From assembly GCA_017936665.1 (NCBI GenBank), contig JAGBFB010000006.1:1-64000 (forward strand): a stretch of 64,000 nucleotides of DNA, given 5' to 3'. Positions 15,583-23,988 of the stretch are shown here, one piece after another. A program made the translations under genes and the position numbers. Position 1 is the first letter of the stretch; every line of letters begins with the position of its first letter. Source of the stretch: Spirochaetaceae bacterium (GTDB lineage Bacteria > Spirochaetota > Spirochaetia > Treponematales > Treponemataceae). Under the pieces are notes generated by a model that searched no databases, was not told where the DNA came from, and worked only from the letters and a program-made list of their open reading frames with translations.

Positions 15583-17352
15583 CTATGCGTTTAATTTTGC
15601 AAGTTCTTCTTGAACAATTTGAACAACTTTGCTAGAAGCCTCTTCTAATGGAACAAGATTAGCTTCTGTTTGGTTACGCATTTTTACTTCAACATTAGGA
15701 AGATTTTTTTCGCCCACTACAATTCTTACAGGAATTCCAATTAAATCCATGTCTTTGAATTTAACTCCAGGACGTTCGTTTCTATCATCAAGTAAAACTT
15801 CGATTCCAGCTTTTGTAAGTTCATCGTAGAGTTTGTCGCTGGACTCTTTCATTACGCCATCATATTTTACAGGCACAATTGCAACTTGATAAGGAGCAGT
15901 TGTCATTGTCCAAACAATTCCGTTTTCATCGTGATGTTCTTCGATAATTGAGGCTAAAGTTCTATCTACACCAATTCCGTAACATCCCATAATTGGAGTT
16001 TGTTGTTTTCCGTTTTCATCAAGATATGTTACATTCATTGATTTTGTATATTTATCACCAAGTTTGAAGATATGTCCAAGCTCGTTACCTTTTTTTGTGT
16101 AAAATTCTGCACCACAATCTGGACATTTATCCCCAGGTTTTACAGTACGAACATCTGCACTCATAAACGGAGTAAAATCTCTACCTGGTTCTACATGAAT
16201 AAAGTGAACATCTTTTTTAAGTCCGCCAGTTACAGCATCATGCATTGTAGAAATTGATTCATCTGCAATTACAGGAGCTTTTGTAAGTTTTACAGGACCT
16301 GCAAATCCAACTGGAGCATCAGTAATTCTTGTTACATCTTCATCGCAAGCAAGTTCTACATCACTAGCTTTTAGAATTGCACAAAGTTTTGCTTCGTTTA
16401 CATCTAAATCACCACGAATACAAACTGCAACAAATTTATCTTCGCCTTTTTGCCCCGGAAGTTCAATTCCACAATTTGAAACTTTGTAAATTAAAGTTTT
16501 TATGAAGGCTTGAGGTGTTGTTTTTAAGAAAGATGCTAAATCATCAATTGTTTTTACATTTGGAGTATCAATTTCTTCGTAAGGTAAATCAGTTGCTTTT
16601 TGAGGATTTCCATCTTTATCCAATGCCACATCTGATTTACAAGTTGCTTTTTCAACATTAGCAGCATAATCACATTTTGGACAAAGGATAAGTGTATCAT
16701 CTCCTACTTCACTTTCTACCATGAATTCTTCTGAACCAGAACCTCCCATAGCACCTGTATCTGCTTTTACTGAAATTGTAGAAAGACCCATTCGTTTAAA
16801 AATTCTACGATAAGCCGCAGCACATTTTTCGTAAGATTCATCAAGTGATTTTTGGTCGATGTCAAAAGAATATGCATCCATCATGATAAATTCGCGACCA
16901 CGCATTACACCGTAGCGAGGACGAATTTCATCACGATATTTTGTATTTATTTGATAAAGAATTACAGGATACTGTTTGTAACTTGTTAATGTATCTCTAA
17001 CAAGAGCTGTAAATGCTTCTTCGGCAGTAGGACTTATAACAATATCTTGTCCTCCACGGTTTTTTGCTCTAAGCATTTCTACACCCATTGTGTTCCAACG
17101 ACCACTTTCTTTCCAAAGTTCACCGGGAACTACAACAGTAGGCTTCATTTCAAGAAGACCTGCTTTATCAAGTTCTTCCCTAATGATATTTTCAACCTTG
17201 CGTAAAGAGCGCAATCCTAAAGGCATATAAGAATAAAGACCGTTTCCAAGTTTTCTAGTTAAACCAGCTCTCAACATCAACTGGTGACTTGCAATTACAG
17301 CATCTGCAGGAATTTCTCGCAGAGTAGATAACATTAATTGTGAAGTTTTCAT
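15583..17352 (-). CDS. proS: Prolyl-tRNA synthetase, bacterial type with editing domain
   Basis: A 589-aa class II aminoacyl-tRNA synthetase that charges tRNA-Pro. Motif 1 lies at about 45-75, motif 2 contains R-P-R-Y-G-V-M-R-G-R-E-F-I-M-M-D-A-Y-S-F (about 140-159), and motif 3 includes G-C-Y-G-I-G-V-D-R (about 460). The INS editing domain at about 230-400 holds the YbaK-type segments. A CxxC pair (C-P-K-C, about 225) and another (C-P-D-C, about 420) are present. A TAAAAT box ends 7 nt before the ATG and no Shine-Dalgarno site is visible, so a leaderless start is possible although the -35 is weak. Confidence 0.96.
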   Translation of the reverse strand: MKTSQLMLSTLREIPADAVIASHQLMLRAGLTRKLGNGLYSYMPLGLRSLRKVENIIREELDKAGLLEMKPTVVVPGELWKESGRWNTMGVEMLRAKNRGGQDIVISPTAEEAFTALVRDTLTSYKQYPVILYQINTKYRDEIRPRYGVMRGREFIMMDAYSFDIDQKSLDESYEKCAAAYRRIFKRMGLSTISVKADTGAMGGSGSEEFMVESEVGDDTLILCPKCDYAANVEKATCKSDVALDKDGNPQKATDLPYEEIDTPNVKTIDDLASFLKTTPQAFIKTLIYKVSNCGIELPGQKGEDKFVAVCIRGDLDVNEAKLCAILKASDVELACDEDVTRITDAPVGFAGPVKLTKAPVIADESISTMHDAVTGGLKKDVHFIHVEPGRDFTPFMSADVRTVKPGDKCPDCGAEFYTKKGNELGHIFKLGDKYTKSMNVTYLDENGKQQTPIMGCYGIGVDRTLASIIEEHHDENGIVWTMTTAPYQVAIVPVKYDGVMKESSDKLYDELTKAGIEVLLDDRNERPGVKFKDMDLIGIPVRIVVGEKNLPNVEVKMRNQTEANLVPLEEASSKVVQIVQEELAKLNA

Positions 17353-17380
17353 GCTATAGATTTTATCAAAAAAAATGGAT

Positions 17381-18265
17381 TTATTCTATAGGGAGATCTT
17401 TCCCATAATAAAATTCATTGTCATGAACTTCTAAAATAGATTCTAAAGGTCTGTCTGAATATTTTATAATTTTTTTCCTATACTTGTAACGTTTAGAGAT
17501 ATCTTCAATTTCTTCACGACGATTTTTTGATAATTCTAAAAATTCTTGCTCTTGCTCTAAACCTAAAAATCTTCGATTAAGCAAACTTGCAGCAATTCCT
17601 GTTGTAGAACTTCCTGCAAAAGGGTCTAAAATCCAAGCATTTTCTTTTGTTGAAGCAAGAATTATTCGAGCAAGTAATGGAAGAGGTTTTTGTGTTGGAT
17701 GTTTTCCACAAGATTTTTCCCACTTTGAAATTGCAGGTAAACTCCACAAATCTCTCATTTGAGTTCCACCGTTAATTTCTTTCATCAATTCATAATTATA
17801 ATAATGAGTTACTTTTTTATTCTTTCTTGCCCATAAAATAAATTCTGTTGAATGAGTAAAATATTTACAAGAAAGATTTGGCGGTGGATTTGTTTTTACC
17901 CAAGTAATACAATTCAGGATTTTAAAATCTAATTCGTTTAACATTTGAGCCACAGAAAAAATATTGTGATAAGTTCCACTTATCCAAATAGTTCCATTTT
18001 CAGTTAATTTCTCTCTACACAATGAAAGCCACTTTCGATTAAATTCATTATCTTTTTCAAAACCTTGAGATTTATCCCATTCTCCTTTATTTACAGATAC
18101 TTGCTTCCCACTTTGAACAGAAAATCCTCCATTTGATAAAAAATATGGAGGGTCAGCAAAAATCATATCAAATTGAAAGTTGATATTTGGAAGGAGTTCT
18201 AAGCAGTTTCCTTTAGCAAGAGTAAAATCTAAGTTTTTTGAACGATAATAGGCTTGAATTGAAAT
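17381..18265 (-). CDS. DpnA-like beta-class DNA adenine methyltransferase (probable ATT start)
   Basis: A 294-aa site-specific N6-adenine methyltransferase if read from ATT at 18265-18263. Motif IV D-P-P-Y is at about residue 38, and motif I comes late (W-I-L-D-P-F-A-G-S-S-T-T-G-I), the beta-class order of DpnA, the second methylase of DpnII-type systems. Starting at the first ATG (18166) would leave only M-I-F-A before D-P-P-Y and lose the segment K-G-N-C-L-E-L-L-P that normally precedes it. The frame is open back to the TGA of the upstream gene, with no ATG, GTG or TTG; GAGGTG lies 7 nt before the ATT. It should methylate GATC, perhaps also on single-stranded DNA as DpnA does. Confidence 0.82.
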   Translation of the reverse strand: MSIQAYYRSKNLDFTLAKGNCLELLPNINFQFDMIFADPPYFLSNGGFSVQSGKQVSVNKGEWDKSQGFEKDNEFNRKWLSLCREKLTENGTIWISGTYHNIFSVAQMLNELDFKILNCITWVKTNPPPNLSCKYFTHSTEFILWARKNKKVTHYYNYELMKEINGGTQMRDLWSLPAISKWEKSCGKHPTQKPLPLLARIILASTKENAWILDPFAGSSTTGIAASLLNRRFLGLEQEQEFLELSKNRREEIEDISKRYKYRKKIIKYSDRPLESILEVHDNEFYYGKDLPIE

Positions 18266-18271
18266 TTTATT

Positions 18272-18838
18272 TCACCTCTTTGGTTCTATAATAGCTAAAC
18301 CTTCTCCCATTAAATGGTTCATTAACATTGATCTTCCAGAAGTATTCCAATATGTAATATCTTGTTCTATAAATAACCAACGTATTGCTAATAAGAGTAT
18401 AGCTAAGGGATGTTCTTTCCCATCTGCATCGCTAAATAAAATTCCATTTGCAATTTCTATATTGAAATCATTAAGATCAAAAATATCTCCTATCAATTTC
18501 TTTATAGGTTCATAAGATTTATCACCAATATTAGTTTTAGTTTTACTTAAAATTTGTACTATATCGTTATGACTGGGATTTTGATGTCTTCTTTTTCCTT
18601 TTGTCTTATAATAGATTGACGGAGTATAAACAACAAAATCAAATCCTTTATTTAATGGTGCAGGTCTTTTTAATACAACGTGATAATTATTAAAACTTTC
18701 CACTGTATATTCATATTTTGAAGATAAATCACCATTTCCTGTTCCAAATTTTTCATCAAGAAATTCATTTACAACTTTTCGTCTAGCTTCTTCCCTTGAA
18801 TTGGCAACTAAGGTAAAAAGTTTTTTTTCCAACGACAT
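18272..18838 (-). CDS. Unrecognised protein inside the DpnII-type operon
   Basis: A 188-aa soluble protein. AAGGAGA lies 8 nt before the ATG. The N-terminal half is rich in charged residues (N-S-R-E-E-A-R-R-K-V-V-N-E-F-L), followed by a beta-rich stretch (Y-E-Y-T-V-E-S-F-N-N-Y-H-V-V-L-K-R-P-A-P) and a C-terminal helical part with A-I-L-L-L-A-I-R-W-L-F-I-E-Q-D. No catalytic motif or HTH is obvious. It lies between R.DpnII and the second methyltransferase in a tight operon (18-nt gap before; 6 nt from its stop to the ATT), so a role in restriction-modification, such as a control or nuclease-associated protein, is inferred only from context. Confidence 0.7.
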   Translation of the reverse strand: MSLEKKLFTLVANSREEARRKVVNEFLDEKFGTGNGDLSSKYEYTVESFNNYHVVLKRPAPLNKGFDFVVYTPSIYYKTKGKRRHQNPSHNDIVQILSKTKTNIGDKSYEPIKKLIGDIFDLNDFNIEIANGILFSDADGKEHPLAILLLAIRWLFIEQDITYWNTSGRSMLMNHLMGEGLAIIEPKR

Positions 18839-18856
18839 AAAGAAGTCTCCTTATTA

Positions 18857-19714
18857 TTATCTAAACACCTCGTTCATAATTCCATTTTCCATATCATGAA
18901 TACTGTAAATATCTTCAAGAATATCAAATGTTTCTTCTAAGTTTCTTGCTGCCGACTTCCATCCAGCACCATCTGTGAACCAAATAAATTTTGCACCTTT
19001 TACAGTTTTCATTTCTGTTGCTATTGTTTTATAACTTCGTGCTGTTTCATTTAATTTAGAACCACCACTTCCATAGAAATTTGTTTCAATAAGATAAATA
19101 TTGTTATCTGTTTTTATAACAAAATCCCAACGTTTCTCCATTTTTCCTTTGTTTGACACAGCTGACAAATCTATATTCCACTTTGCTGAAACTTCCGAAA
19201 TATACATTTCTTTAAAATAATTTATATTTTTTTTGAATCCTGCTTTTTGAATATAATTTTCAACAAGATCTTCCATTTGGTGTCCACCTCTATTTTTTCG
19301 ACCATTGGAATCTAATCCTGTTTCAACTCCAGTTACATAATCAAATAAGTTATTTATAATGTGGTTTGATAATAAATCAAAAAGTCCAGTTTCTCGTAAA
19401 AATGTTTTATATTCATCAATTGTATTTTTTGGGGAATTAAAATTATATAAATCTACATTTCCTTGTTTACCAGCATAAATTTCTTTTTCACGAACTGCTA
19501 ATAAAATGGGAATACATTTAATAATCTCTGGATATTTTGATACTAGATTTTCAAAATCCAATTCTATATTTTTAGAACCGATTAATGAGTTTAATATATT
19601 CAATTCTATTTTCATAGAATTGACATTTTCATAAACCTTATTAAAATCAGTATAATAACTAAAATCAGCAATACTTGGTCTAAAATTAGAAATCCATTTT
19701 GAAAAATCTCTCAT
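18857..19714 (-). CDS. Type II restriction endonuclease, DpnII/MboI family (GATC)
   Basis: A 285-aa protein whose C-terminal half matches DpnII: K-N-R-G-G-H-Q-M-E-D-L-V (about 139), then K-R-W-D-F-V-I and I-Y-L-I-E-T-N-F-Y-G-S-G-G-S-K-L-N-E-T-A (about 203-222), which carry the D...ExN-type metal site and the conserved S-G-G-S-K-L loop. The family cleaves unmethylated GATC before the G. AAGGGGA precedes the ATG. Its stop lies 18 nt before the next gene and its start 10 nt after the dam-like gene. The two methyltransferases of the operon protect host DNA. Confidence 0.9.
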   Translation of the reverse strand: MRDFSKWISNFRPSIADFSYYTDFNKVYENVNSMKIELNILNSLIGSKNIELDFENLVSKYPEIIKCIPILLAVREKEIYAGKQGNVDLYNFNSPKNTIDEYKTFLRETGLFDLLSNHIINNLFDYVTGVETGLDSNGRKNRGGHQMEDLVENYIQKAGFKKNINYFKEMYISEVSAKWNIDLSAVSNKGKMEKRWDFVIKTDNNIYLIETNFYGSGGSKLNETARSYKTIATEMKTVKGAKFIWFTDGAGWKSAARNLEETFDILEDIYSIHDMENGIMNEVFR

Positions 19715-19724
19715 TTATTTCCCC

Positions 19725-20612
19725 TTAAAAAATACTAGCAACATTAGAAATTAATATTTCATTTACTGCTCCTCGTTTTTCAGCTTTACTATTTATCATT
19801 CGAGAAGCAGAAACTCTTTCAATTTCAAAAGTTGAATATAGTTCATCAAAAAAATTATCATTTATATCAATATTTTTTGGATCAGAATTACTTGCTATAA
19901 CACTAGATTTTTTTACCGTAATTCGTTCAATAAATTGTGCAAGTTCAATTTGTTCTTTATCTAAAAACTGATTTTCGGAATACGAAGTAAATGCAGAAGT
20001 TCCTGTTAATGGTCTATATGGTGGGTCAATATACAAAAAAGTATTATAATCAACAAAATATTCACATTCTTTATAATCACCAACTTTCATTTGAACATTT
20101 TGTAAAAGTTCTGAACATTCTCGTAAATTATTTTCATCACAAATTAAAGGATTTTTAGCATTATTAAATGGCACATTAAAAAAACCTTTTGAATTTACCC
20201 TATATAAACCATTGAAACAAGTTTTATTTAAGAAAATAAACAAAGCAGCTTTTTCTACATTTTCTTCTTCGTTTCCATTAACTTTTAGATCATTATATCT
20301 ATTTCGCTTTTCATAGAACAAACTTTTTCTTTCTTCTTGTGTGTTATTTCTGTAAATATTTTGTAATTCTCTAAGTTGATATATTAAAATTTCACATTGA
20401 TTTTTTACTTGAAAATATGTATTTATCAATTCTTTGTTTATATCATTAATGAGAACTTCTTGAGGATGAAAAGTTTGTAAAATATCAAACAAAACAGCTC
20501 CGCCACCAACAAATGGCTCACAATATTTGTTGACTTGTTGAGGATATTTTTTTCTGATTTCTGATAAAAGTTGGCTTTTTCCACCAGCCCATTTTACAAA
20601 CGGTTTTGCCAT
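19725..20612 (-). CDS. Dam/DpnM-type DNA adenine methyltransferase
   Basis: A 295-aa alpha-class N6-adenine methyltransferase of the D12 (MethyltransfD12) family. Motif X is F-V-K-W-A-G-G-K-S-Q-L-L at residues 5-16, motif I P-F-V-G-G-G-A-V at 33-40, and motif IV D-P-P-Y at 196-199, in the alpha-class order. It methylates the adenine of GATC and, as first gene of the operon, lets protection precede restriction. A TATTCT box lies 6 nt before the ATG with no Shine-Dalgarno site, so the operon begins with a leaderless start, while all later genes have ribosome-binding sites. Gene order is dpnM, R, unknown, dpnA-like. Confidence 0.92.
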   Translation of the reverse strand: MAKPFVKWAGGKSQLLSEIRKKYPQQVNKYCEPFVGGGAVLFDILQTFHPQEVLINDINKELINTYFQVKNQCEILIYQLRELQNIYRNNTQEERKSLFYEKRNRYNDLKVNGNEEENVEKAALFIFLNKTCFNGLYRVNSKGFFNVPFNNAKNPLICDENNLRECSELLQNVQMKVGDYKECEYFVDYNTFLYIDPPYRPLTGTSAFTSYSENQFLDKEQIELAQFIERITVKKSSVIASNSDPKNIDINDNFFDELYSTFEIERVSASRMINSKAEKRGAVNEILISNVASIF

Positions 20613-20618
20613 ATAACT

Positions 20619-20647
20619 AGAATACTATGTTTACAAAAAATTATCTA
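20619..20647 (-). promoter_or_regulatory. Promoter of the DpnII-type operon
   Basis: Minus strand: TAGATA (20647-20642), 17 bp, TATTCT (20624-20619), 6 nt to the ATG at 20612. The same -35 variant TAGATA occurs before the PTS gene at 62004. Confidence 0.55.
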
Positions 20648-20684
20648 CAATTTTTTATCAATATCAAATTCTATAGGGAGAAAA

Positions 20685-20715
20685 AAAGACTGACTACGAA
20701 TTGCAGACAGTCTTT
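20685..20715 (-). terminator. tex terminator
   Basis: AAAGACTG (20685-20692) pairs with CAGTCTTT (20708-20715); on the minus strand a run of T follows. Confidence 0.75.
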
Positions 20716-20734
20716 CATTTAATCAATATTTTGA

Positions 20735-23089
20735 TTATTTTTTCAACAACGCAGCAAATGGATTGTAACTCATTCCATCATCGCTACCTTGATATTCACG
20801 ACGAGGTTTTTGTTCAACTGGTTTTGGTCTATCAGAAGAACTTACAGCAGGTTTTACACGAACAACTCGTTTTACCCCAGAAGATTCTCCTTTGTTTGCA
20901 GAACTTGTAACGCCAGAACTTCCAATACGGCTTGTAGCATCACTTTTTAAAGAAAGACTAATTCTTCTTCTGTCCACATCAAGACCGATAATTGTACATT
21001 CTTTAATATCTCCAACTTTAATAACTTCCATTGGATCAGAAACATAAGAATCACTAAGTTCTGAAATATGAAGAAGAGCAGTTTCTTTAATTCCTAAATC
21101 TACGAAAGCACCAAAGTCAACTACATTCTTGATTTTTCCTGTAACTTTCATGCCTTCTTTTAAGTCTTCAAAAGTTACAACACCTTTTTGCATAATTGGT
21201 TTTGGGAATCCTTCGCGAGGGTCACGATTTGGTTTTTTCAATTCATCGATAATATCAGAAATTGTTGTTTCACCAAGATTATATTTTTCTTTAAGTTCTT
21301 TTTTCAAAGATGATGTAACATCTGTGTTTGATTGAACCAAAGGAAGAACTTGACTTGCTGCTTCATAGTTTTCTGGATGAACCCAAGTATTATCAAGTGG
21401 ATTATCACTTTCTGGAATTTTTAAGAATCCTGCACATTGCTCAAAAGCTTTTGGTCCAAGACCTGCAATTTTCTTTAAATCTTCACGACTTGTGATTTTT
21501 CCGTTTGCATCACGATATGCAACGATTTTTTTTGCCAAAGTTCCATTGATTCCAGAAACATATTTTAACAAGTGATATGAAGCTGTGTTCAAATTTACAC
21601 CAACTTGGTTTACAACAGAACCAACAACTTCGTCCAAAGTTTCAGAAAGTTTTTTCTGATTTACATCATGTTGATAAAGTCCAACACCAATTGCTTTTGG
21701 GTCGATTTTTACAAGTTCAGCCAAAGGATCTTGCAAACGGCGTCCCATAGAAATTGCACCACGAATTGTTAGATCTAAGTCTGGAAATTCTTCGCGAGCA
21801 GTATCGCTGGCAGAATAAACTGAAGCACCTGATTCATCTACAACTGTATACATTACATCAGGGAAGTTTTCGCCAATTACTTTGGCTACGATTTCTTGTA
21901 CTTCACGAGTTCCAGTTCCATTTCCGATTGCAACAAGTTGAATATTGTAATCTTTAATTGCTTTTCTAACAGCTGCCATAGAAGCCTCTGGTTCTGCAAC
22001 TTGTTTTATAAGGAAATAACCAAGATATTTTCCTGTTTCATCAAGGGCTGCACATTTTGTACCAGTTCTAATTCCAGGATCTACACCTAAAACTCTTGTT
22101 CCTTTGATTGGTTGTGTCATCAAAAGATTTTTTAAGTTTTCACTAAAAACACCAATTCCGTGACTGTCTGCTTCATCAGATAAATCACTTCGAATTTCAC
22201 GGACAACAGCAGGTGAAAGAAGACGAACAAGTCCATCTTCAATAGCTTCAGCATGATATTTATTATTGATTGTGTATTTTTTCTTTAAAAGGTCTATTGC
22301 TCCATCCACATCAACATCGATAGAAACTTCAAGAGCATTTTCTCTTTCTCCACGATTTATTGCAAGAATACGATGGCTTTTGATTTGATTTAATGGTTCA
22401 GAATAATCCCAGTACATTTGGTAAACTGAAGTTTTTGCAACAGATTCATCCCCAATTCCTTTTGCTTTAATAAGCCCAGTTGAAACATAAAATTCATGTA
22501 CATCAGAACGATTTTGTGAATCTTGAGAGGTTCTTTCAGCAAGAATATCCTTAGCACCATCTAAAGCAGCTTTTACATCTGGAACATTTAATTCTTCAAC
22601 TTCAGCATCTGTTTTTATAAATTCTTCAGCTTTCTTTTCAATTTGAATATCATCAAGTTCAAGCATTGCATCAGCTAAAGGTTCTAATCCTCTTTCTGCA
22701 GCTAACATTCCTCGAGTTTTCTTTTTCTTCTTGAAAGGAGCCCACAAATCTTCTAATTCTGTGAGAGTTTTTGCATTCATGATTGCTTCATAAAGAGATT
22801 CATTTAATTTTCCTTGAGCAAAAACACCTTTCACTATTTCAAGACGACGAGTTTCTAAATTTGTATAACTTTTAAAAAGATGATCACAATCTCTAACTTG
22901 AATTTCATCAAGGCTACCATGAGCTTCTTTTCGGTAACGAGAAATAAAAGGGATTGTACATCCTTCATTAACCAACGAAATAACTGCACCAACTTGTTGA
23001 ATACGAATATTCAATTCTTCGGCAATACGTTTCATAATAGACACTTCGTTTACTACGAGTGCATCAATTTGTTCTTGTGTAAATTCCAT
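20735..23089 (-). CDS. tex: Tex family nucleic-acid-binding protein with S1 domain
   Basis: A 784-aa transcription accessory protein. The order is Tex N-terminal helices, the YqgF/RNase H-like domain (V-L-G-V-D-P-G-I-R-T-G at about 337-347), a helix-hairpin-helix region (V-N-L-N-T-A-S-Y-H-L-L-K-Y-V-S-G-I at about 500), and a C-terminal S1 RNA-binding domain (G-K-I-K-N-V-V-D-F-G-A-F-V-D-L-G at about 650). The last 70 residues are a basic, Ser-rich tail. Tex binds RNA and associates with transcription and ribosomes. A TAATAT box ends 9 nt before the ATG, with TTGAAA 17 bp further up. A hairpin terminator follows. Confidence 0.95.
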   Translation of the reverse strand: MEFTQEQIDALVVNEVSIMKRIAEELNIRIQQVGAVISLVNEGCTIPFISRYRKEAHGSLDEIQVRDCDHLFKSYTNLETRRLEIVKGVFAQGKLNESLYEAIMNAKTLTELEDLWAPFKKKKKTRGMLAAERGLEPLADAMLELDDIQIEKKAEEFIKTDAEVEELNVPDVKAALDGAKDILAERTSQDSQNRSDVHEFYVSTGLIKAKGIGDESVAKTSVYQMYWDYSEPLNQIKSHRILAINRGERENALEVSIDVDVDGAIDLLKKKYTINNKYHAEAIEDGLVRLLSPAVVREIRSDLSDEADSHGIGVFSENLKNLLMTQPIKGTRVLGVDPGIRTGTKCAALDETGKYLGYFLIKQVAEPEASMAAVRKAIKDYNIQLVAIGNGTGTREVQEIVAKVIGENFPDVMYTVVDESGASVYSASDTAREEFPDLDLTIRGAISMGRRLQDPLAELVKIDPKAIGVGLYQHDVNQKKLSETLDEVVGSVVNQVGVNLNTASYHLLKYVSGINGTLAKKIVAYRDANGKITSREDLKKIAGLGPKAFEQCAGFLKIPESDNPLDNTWVHPENYEAASQVLPLVQSNTDVTSSLKKELKEKYNLGETTISDIIDELKKPNRDPREGFPKPIMQKGVVTFEDLKEGMKVTGKIKNVVDFGAFVDLGIKETALLHISELSDSYVSDPMEVIKVGDIKECTIIGLDVDRRRISLSLKSDATSRIGSSGVTSSANKGESSGVKRVVRVKPAVSSSDRPKPVEQKPRREYQGSDDGMSYNPFAALLKK

Positions 23090-23098
23090 AGTATTGGA

Positions 23099-23127
23099 AT
23101 ATTACGAAAAATCTATAAAAATTTCAA
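23099..23127 (-). promoter_or_regulatory. tex promoter
   Basis: Minus strand: TTGAAA (23127-23122), 17 bp, TAATAT (23104-23099), then 9 nt to the ATG at 23089, giving a leader of about two nucleotides. Confidence 0.6.
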
Positions 23128-23144
23128 TTAGATTTAGTAACTTG

Positions 23145-23238
23145 TGTTATACTTTATTTGTTGTTGTTTCCGTATTAGGAGATGTGATATTCTCCTAAAG
23201 ATAACTTCGAAGTTTTTATCTAAAATTTGCATTGCAAA
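23145..23238 (+). promoter_or_regulatory. Extended -10 promoter and structured leader before an outer-membrane-like gene
   Basis: TGTTATACT (23145-23153) is an extended -10 box. The roughly 105-nt leader then carries three successive inverted repeats: TTAGGAGA/TCTCCTAA (23175-23198, 8 bp), AACTTCGAAGTT (23203-23214) and TTTGCATTGCAAA (23226-23238). The first encloses an AGGAG motif resembling a ribosome-binding site. The true ribosome-binding site (AGGAGG, about 23256) lies beyond them. The role is unknown. Confidence 0.5.
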
Positions 23239-23267
23239 CTTTTCTAAATTAAACAGGAGGAATAGAA

Positions 23268-23834
23268 ATGAAAAAGATATTTATTTTCGTTTGTATTTTA
23301 TGTTTTTTTACATTTTCACTTGTAGCTCAGGATAATTTAAGTCAGAAAGTAGAAACAGAAGAAAAATTAAATGAAATACAATTTAAGATAGGGATGTTTC
23401 CATATATAGAAACACTTGTTTGTGGATTAGCTACAATTGGTTCAACTGGAAATGACATTATTTTACCTTCTCTTTCTGTTCAATATTTACATTATGTAAC
23501 TCCAAGAATTGGGTTAGGTGCAGCATTTACAACAGGAATACCAGTAGCAATTATTGGAGAAGATAACCTTGCTTTGATTTATACAGCATTACAACTTAAA
23601 ATTCGTGGAATTTATATGAACAAAGAAAAAATAAAGTTGTATGGTGAAGTTGGAATGGGAGGAGAACTTTTGCTTGCTTCAGATAAAGAAAAAGATTTTA
23701 TGTCTCCTTTTTTTTCAGGAAGTATCGTTCCTTTGGGAATTTGGTTTGGGTCTGATAAATTTTTTGGAACAACAGAAATAACATTTGGTTCAGAAGGTTC
23801 TTTTTTAACACTTGGATGTGGATTTAGATTTTAA
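23268..23834 (+). CDS. Exported beta-rich (outer-membrane-like) protein
   Basis: A 188-aa protein with a signal peptide (M-K-K-I-F-I-F-V-C-I-L-C-F-F-T-F-S-L-V-A, cleavage before Q-D-N). The mature part alternates hydrophobic and polar residues and is Gly-rich (G-L-G-A-A-F-T-T-G-I, Y-G-E-V-G-M-G-G-E-L), ending G-C-G-F-R-F: an aromatic C-terminal residue as in outer-membrane beta-barrels. It may be an eight-stranded barrel; no named family is recognised. AGGAGG lies before the ATG. A long structured leader and a hairpin terminator flank it, so it is monocistronic. Confidence 0.75.
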   Translation: MKKIFIFVCILCFFTFSLVAQDNLSQKVETEEKLNEIQFKIGMFPYIETLVCGLATIGSTGNDIILPSLSVQYLHYVTPRIGLGAAFTTGIPVAIIGEDNLALIYTALQLKIRGIYMNKEKIKLYGEVGMGGELLLASDKEKDFMSPFFSGSIVPLGIWFGSDKFFGTTEITFGSEGSFLTLGCGFRF

Positions 23835-23864
23835 TTTTTATAAATTATAGTAACTTAATAAATT

Positions 23865-23926
23865 AAACGGTACAAATTATGTTTAAAATTTTTATTTTTA
23901 AGCATATTTTAGTATCGTTTTTTTTA
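23865..23926 (+). terminator. Intrinsic terminator after 23834
   Basis: AAACGGTAC (23865-23873) pairs with GTATCGTTT (23912-23920), with further TTTAAAAA/TTTTTAA pairing inside, and runs into a T tract. Confidence 0.65.
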
Positions 23927-23988
23927 TAAATAGGTGTTATATTATACAATAGATTATTGTCTAATTTTCACAATTGACGAGGTACAAA

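Noticed and set aside
15583-17400. T-box or other leader element upstream of proS
   Set aside because: Only 28 bp separate proS from the upstream gene; there is no specifier stem or T-box sequence.
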